From Legionella sp. (GTDB lineage Bacteria; Pseudomonadota; Gammaproteobacteria; Legionellales; Legionellaceae): a DNA stretch of 64,000 bases. Positions 63,896 through 64,000 of this stretch are shown here, piece after piece. A program made the translations under genes and the position numbers. Position 1 is the stretch's first letter; each line of letters opens with the position of its first letter. The DNA lies in assembly GCA_031291095.1 (NCBI GenBank), contig JARLJR010000053.1:37548-101547 (forward strand), in the 5' to 3' direction. The notes beneath the pieces were generated by a model that saw only the letters and a list, made by a program, of their open reading frames with translations, was not told the origin of the DNA and searched no databases.

Positions 63896-64000
63896 AAGCG
63901 AGTACCCGCAGAAATAACTTGTTTAATAACATGAATTTAAATGAAATCAGTTTCCTTTTTTATGTATGATTGTTTTGCGAAGAACCGCCATACAAAGAAA

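Noticed and set aside
1-64000. tRNA/rRNA genes, CRISPR arrays, integrases or insertion sequences
   Set aside because: I looked in the intergenic gaps and found no cloverleaf-like, evenly spaced repeat or transposase-like sequence; the repeats seen are isolated palindromes.
1-64000. Dedicated phosphopantetheinyl transferase or product exporter for the two clusters
   Set aside because: No PPTase motif and no MFS/ABC/RND pump was found in the window; the FadL porin and APC permease are not convincing exporters.

Overview
The window looks like a Legionella chromosome, most likely one of the blue-white autofluorescent species (the L. dumoffii / bozemanae / gormanii / anisa group). Reasons: AT-rich background, Legionella-type housekeeping genes (coq7, pagP/rcp, PiT transporter, GGDEF/EAL proteins), candidate Dot/Icm-type effectors, palindromic intergenic repeats, and a polyketide locus whose module logic fits the Legionella fluorophore legioliulin. 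No tRNA, rRNA, CRISPR array, integrase or insertion sequence was seen.

Region 1 (1-19.4 kb) holds a cis-AT polyketide / nonribosomal peptide locus. On + are a KS-AT-KR-ACP-C protein (possibly cut by the left edge), then a tightly coupled phosphohexomutase and a HAD phosphatase. On - are an A-PCP-KS-AT-KR-ACP hybrid synthase and, 22 nt downstream, a PAS-PAS-HisKA-HATPase-REC-HPt kinase. Between them lie two probable effectors: an alpha-helical repeat protein and a protein whose His-Glu-Cys spacing resembles YopJ-family acetyltransferases.

Region 2 (19.7-30.5 kb) has coq7 and a PiT phosphate transporter, a membrane EAL phosphodiesterase with a dead GGDEF domain, a class 3 lipase-like protein, two small membrane proteins, and a full cyanophycin cycle as one - strand operon (cphA, cphB, isoaspartyl peptidase).

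Region 3 (30.8-50 kb, completed at 57.4-59.9 kb) is a trans-AT polyketide assembly line: acyl-AMP ligase-ACP / KS-DH-KR-ACP / KS-ACP / KS-ACP / KS-KR-ACP, then a second protein KS-DH-like-ACP-TE, then an MDR oxidoreductase. The missing acyltransferase and a MIO-type aromatic ammonia lyase form a coupled pair 7.4 kb further on, on the opposite strand. Read collinearly from a cinnamate starter (C9) with five malonyl units, the line predicts an 8-hydroxyisocoumarin with a 3-(4-phenylbutadienyl) side chain (C19H14O3). This matches legioliulin as I recall it.

Region 4 (50-64 kb) carries a hicAB toxin-antitoxin pair with a visible operator-promoter, an AhpD-like protein, a TcdA/B-type DxD glycosyltransferase that is a likely effector, a CHASE3-PAS-GAF-GGDEF cyclase, a leader-peptide-like acidic 87-residue protein, a FadL-type porin, the AT/ammonia-lyase pair, a seven-repeat propeller protein, an amino-acid permease, PagP and a DUF962/Mpo1-like protein. 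At least four families of short palindromic repeats are scattered through the intergenic gaps.
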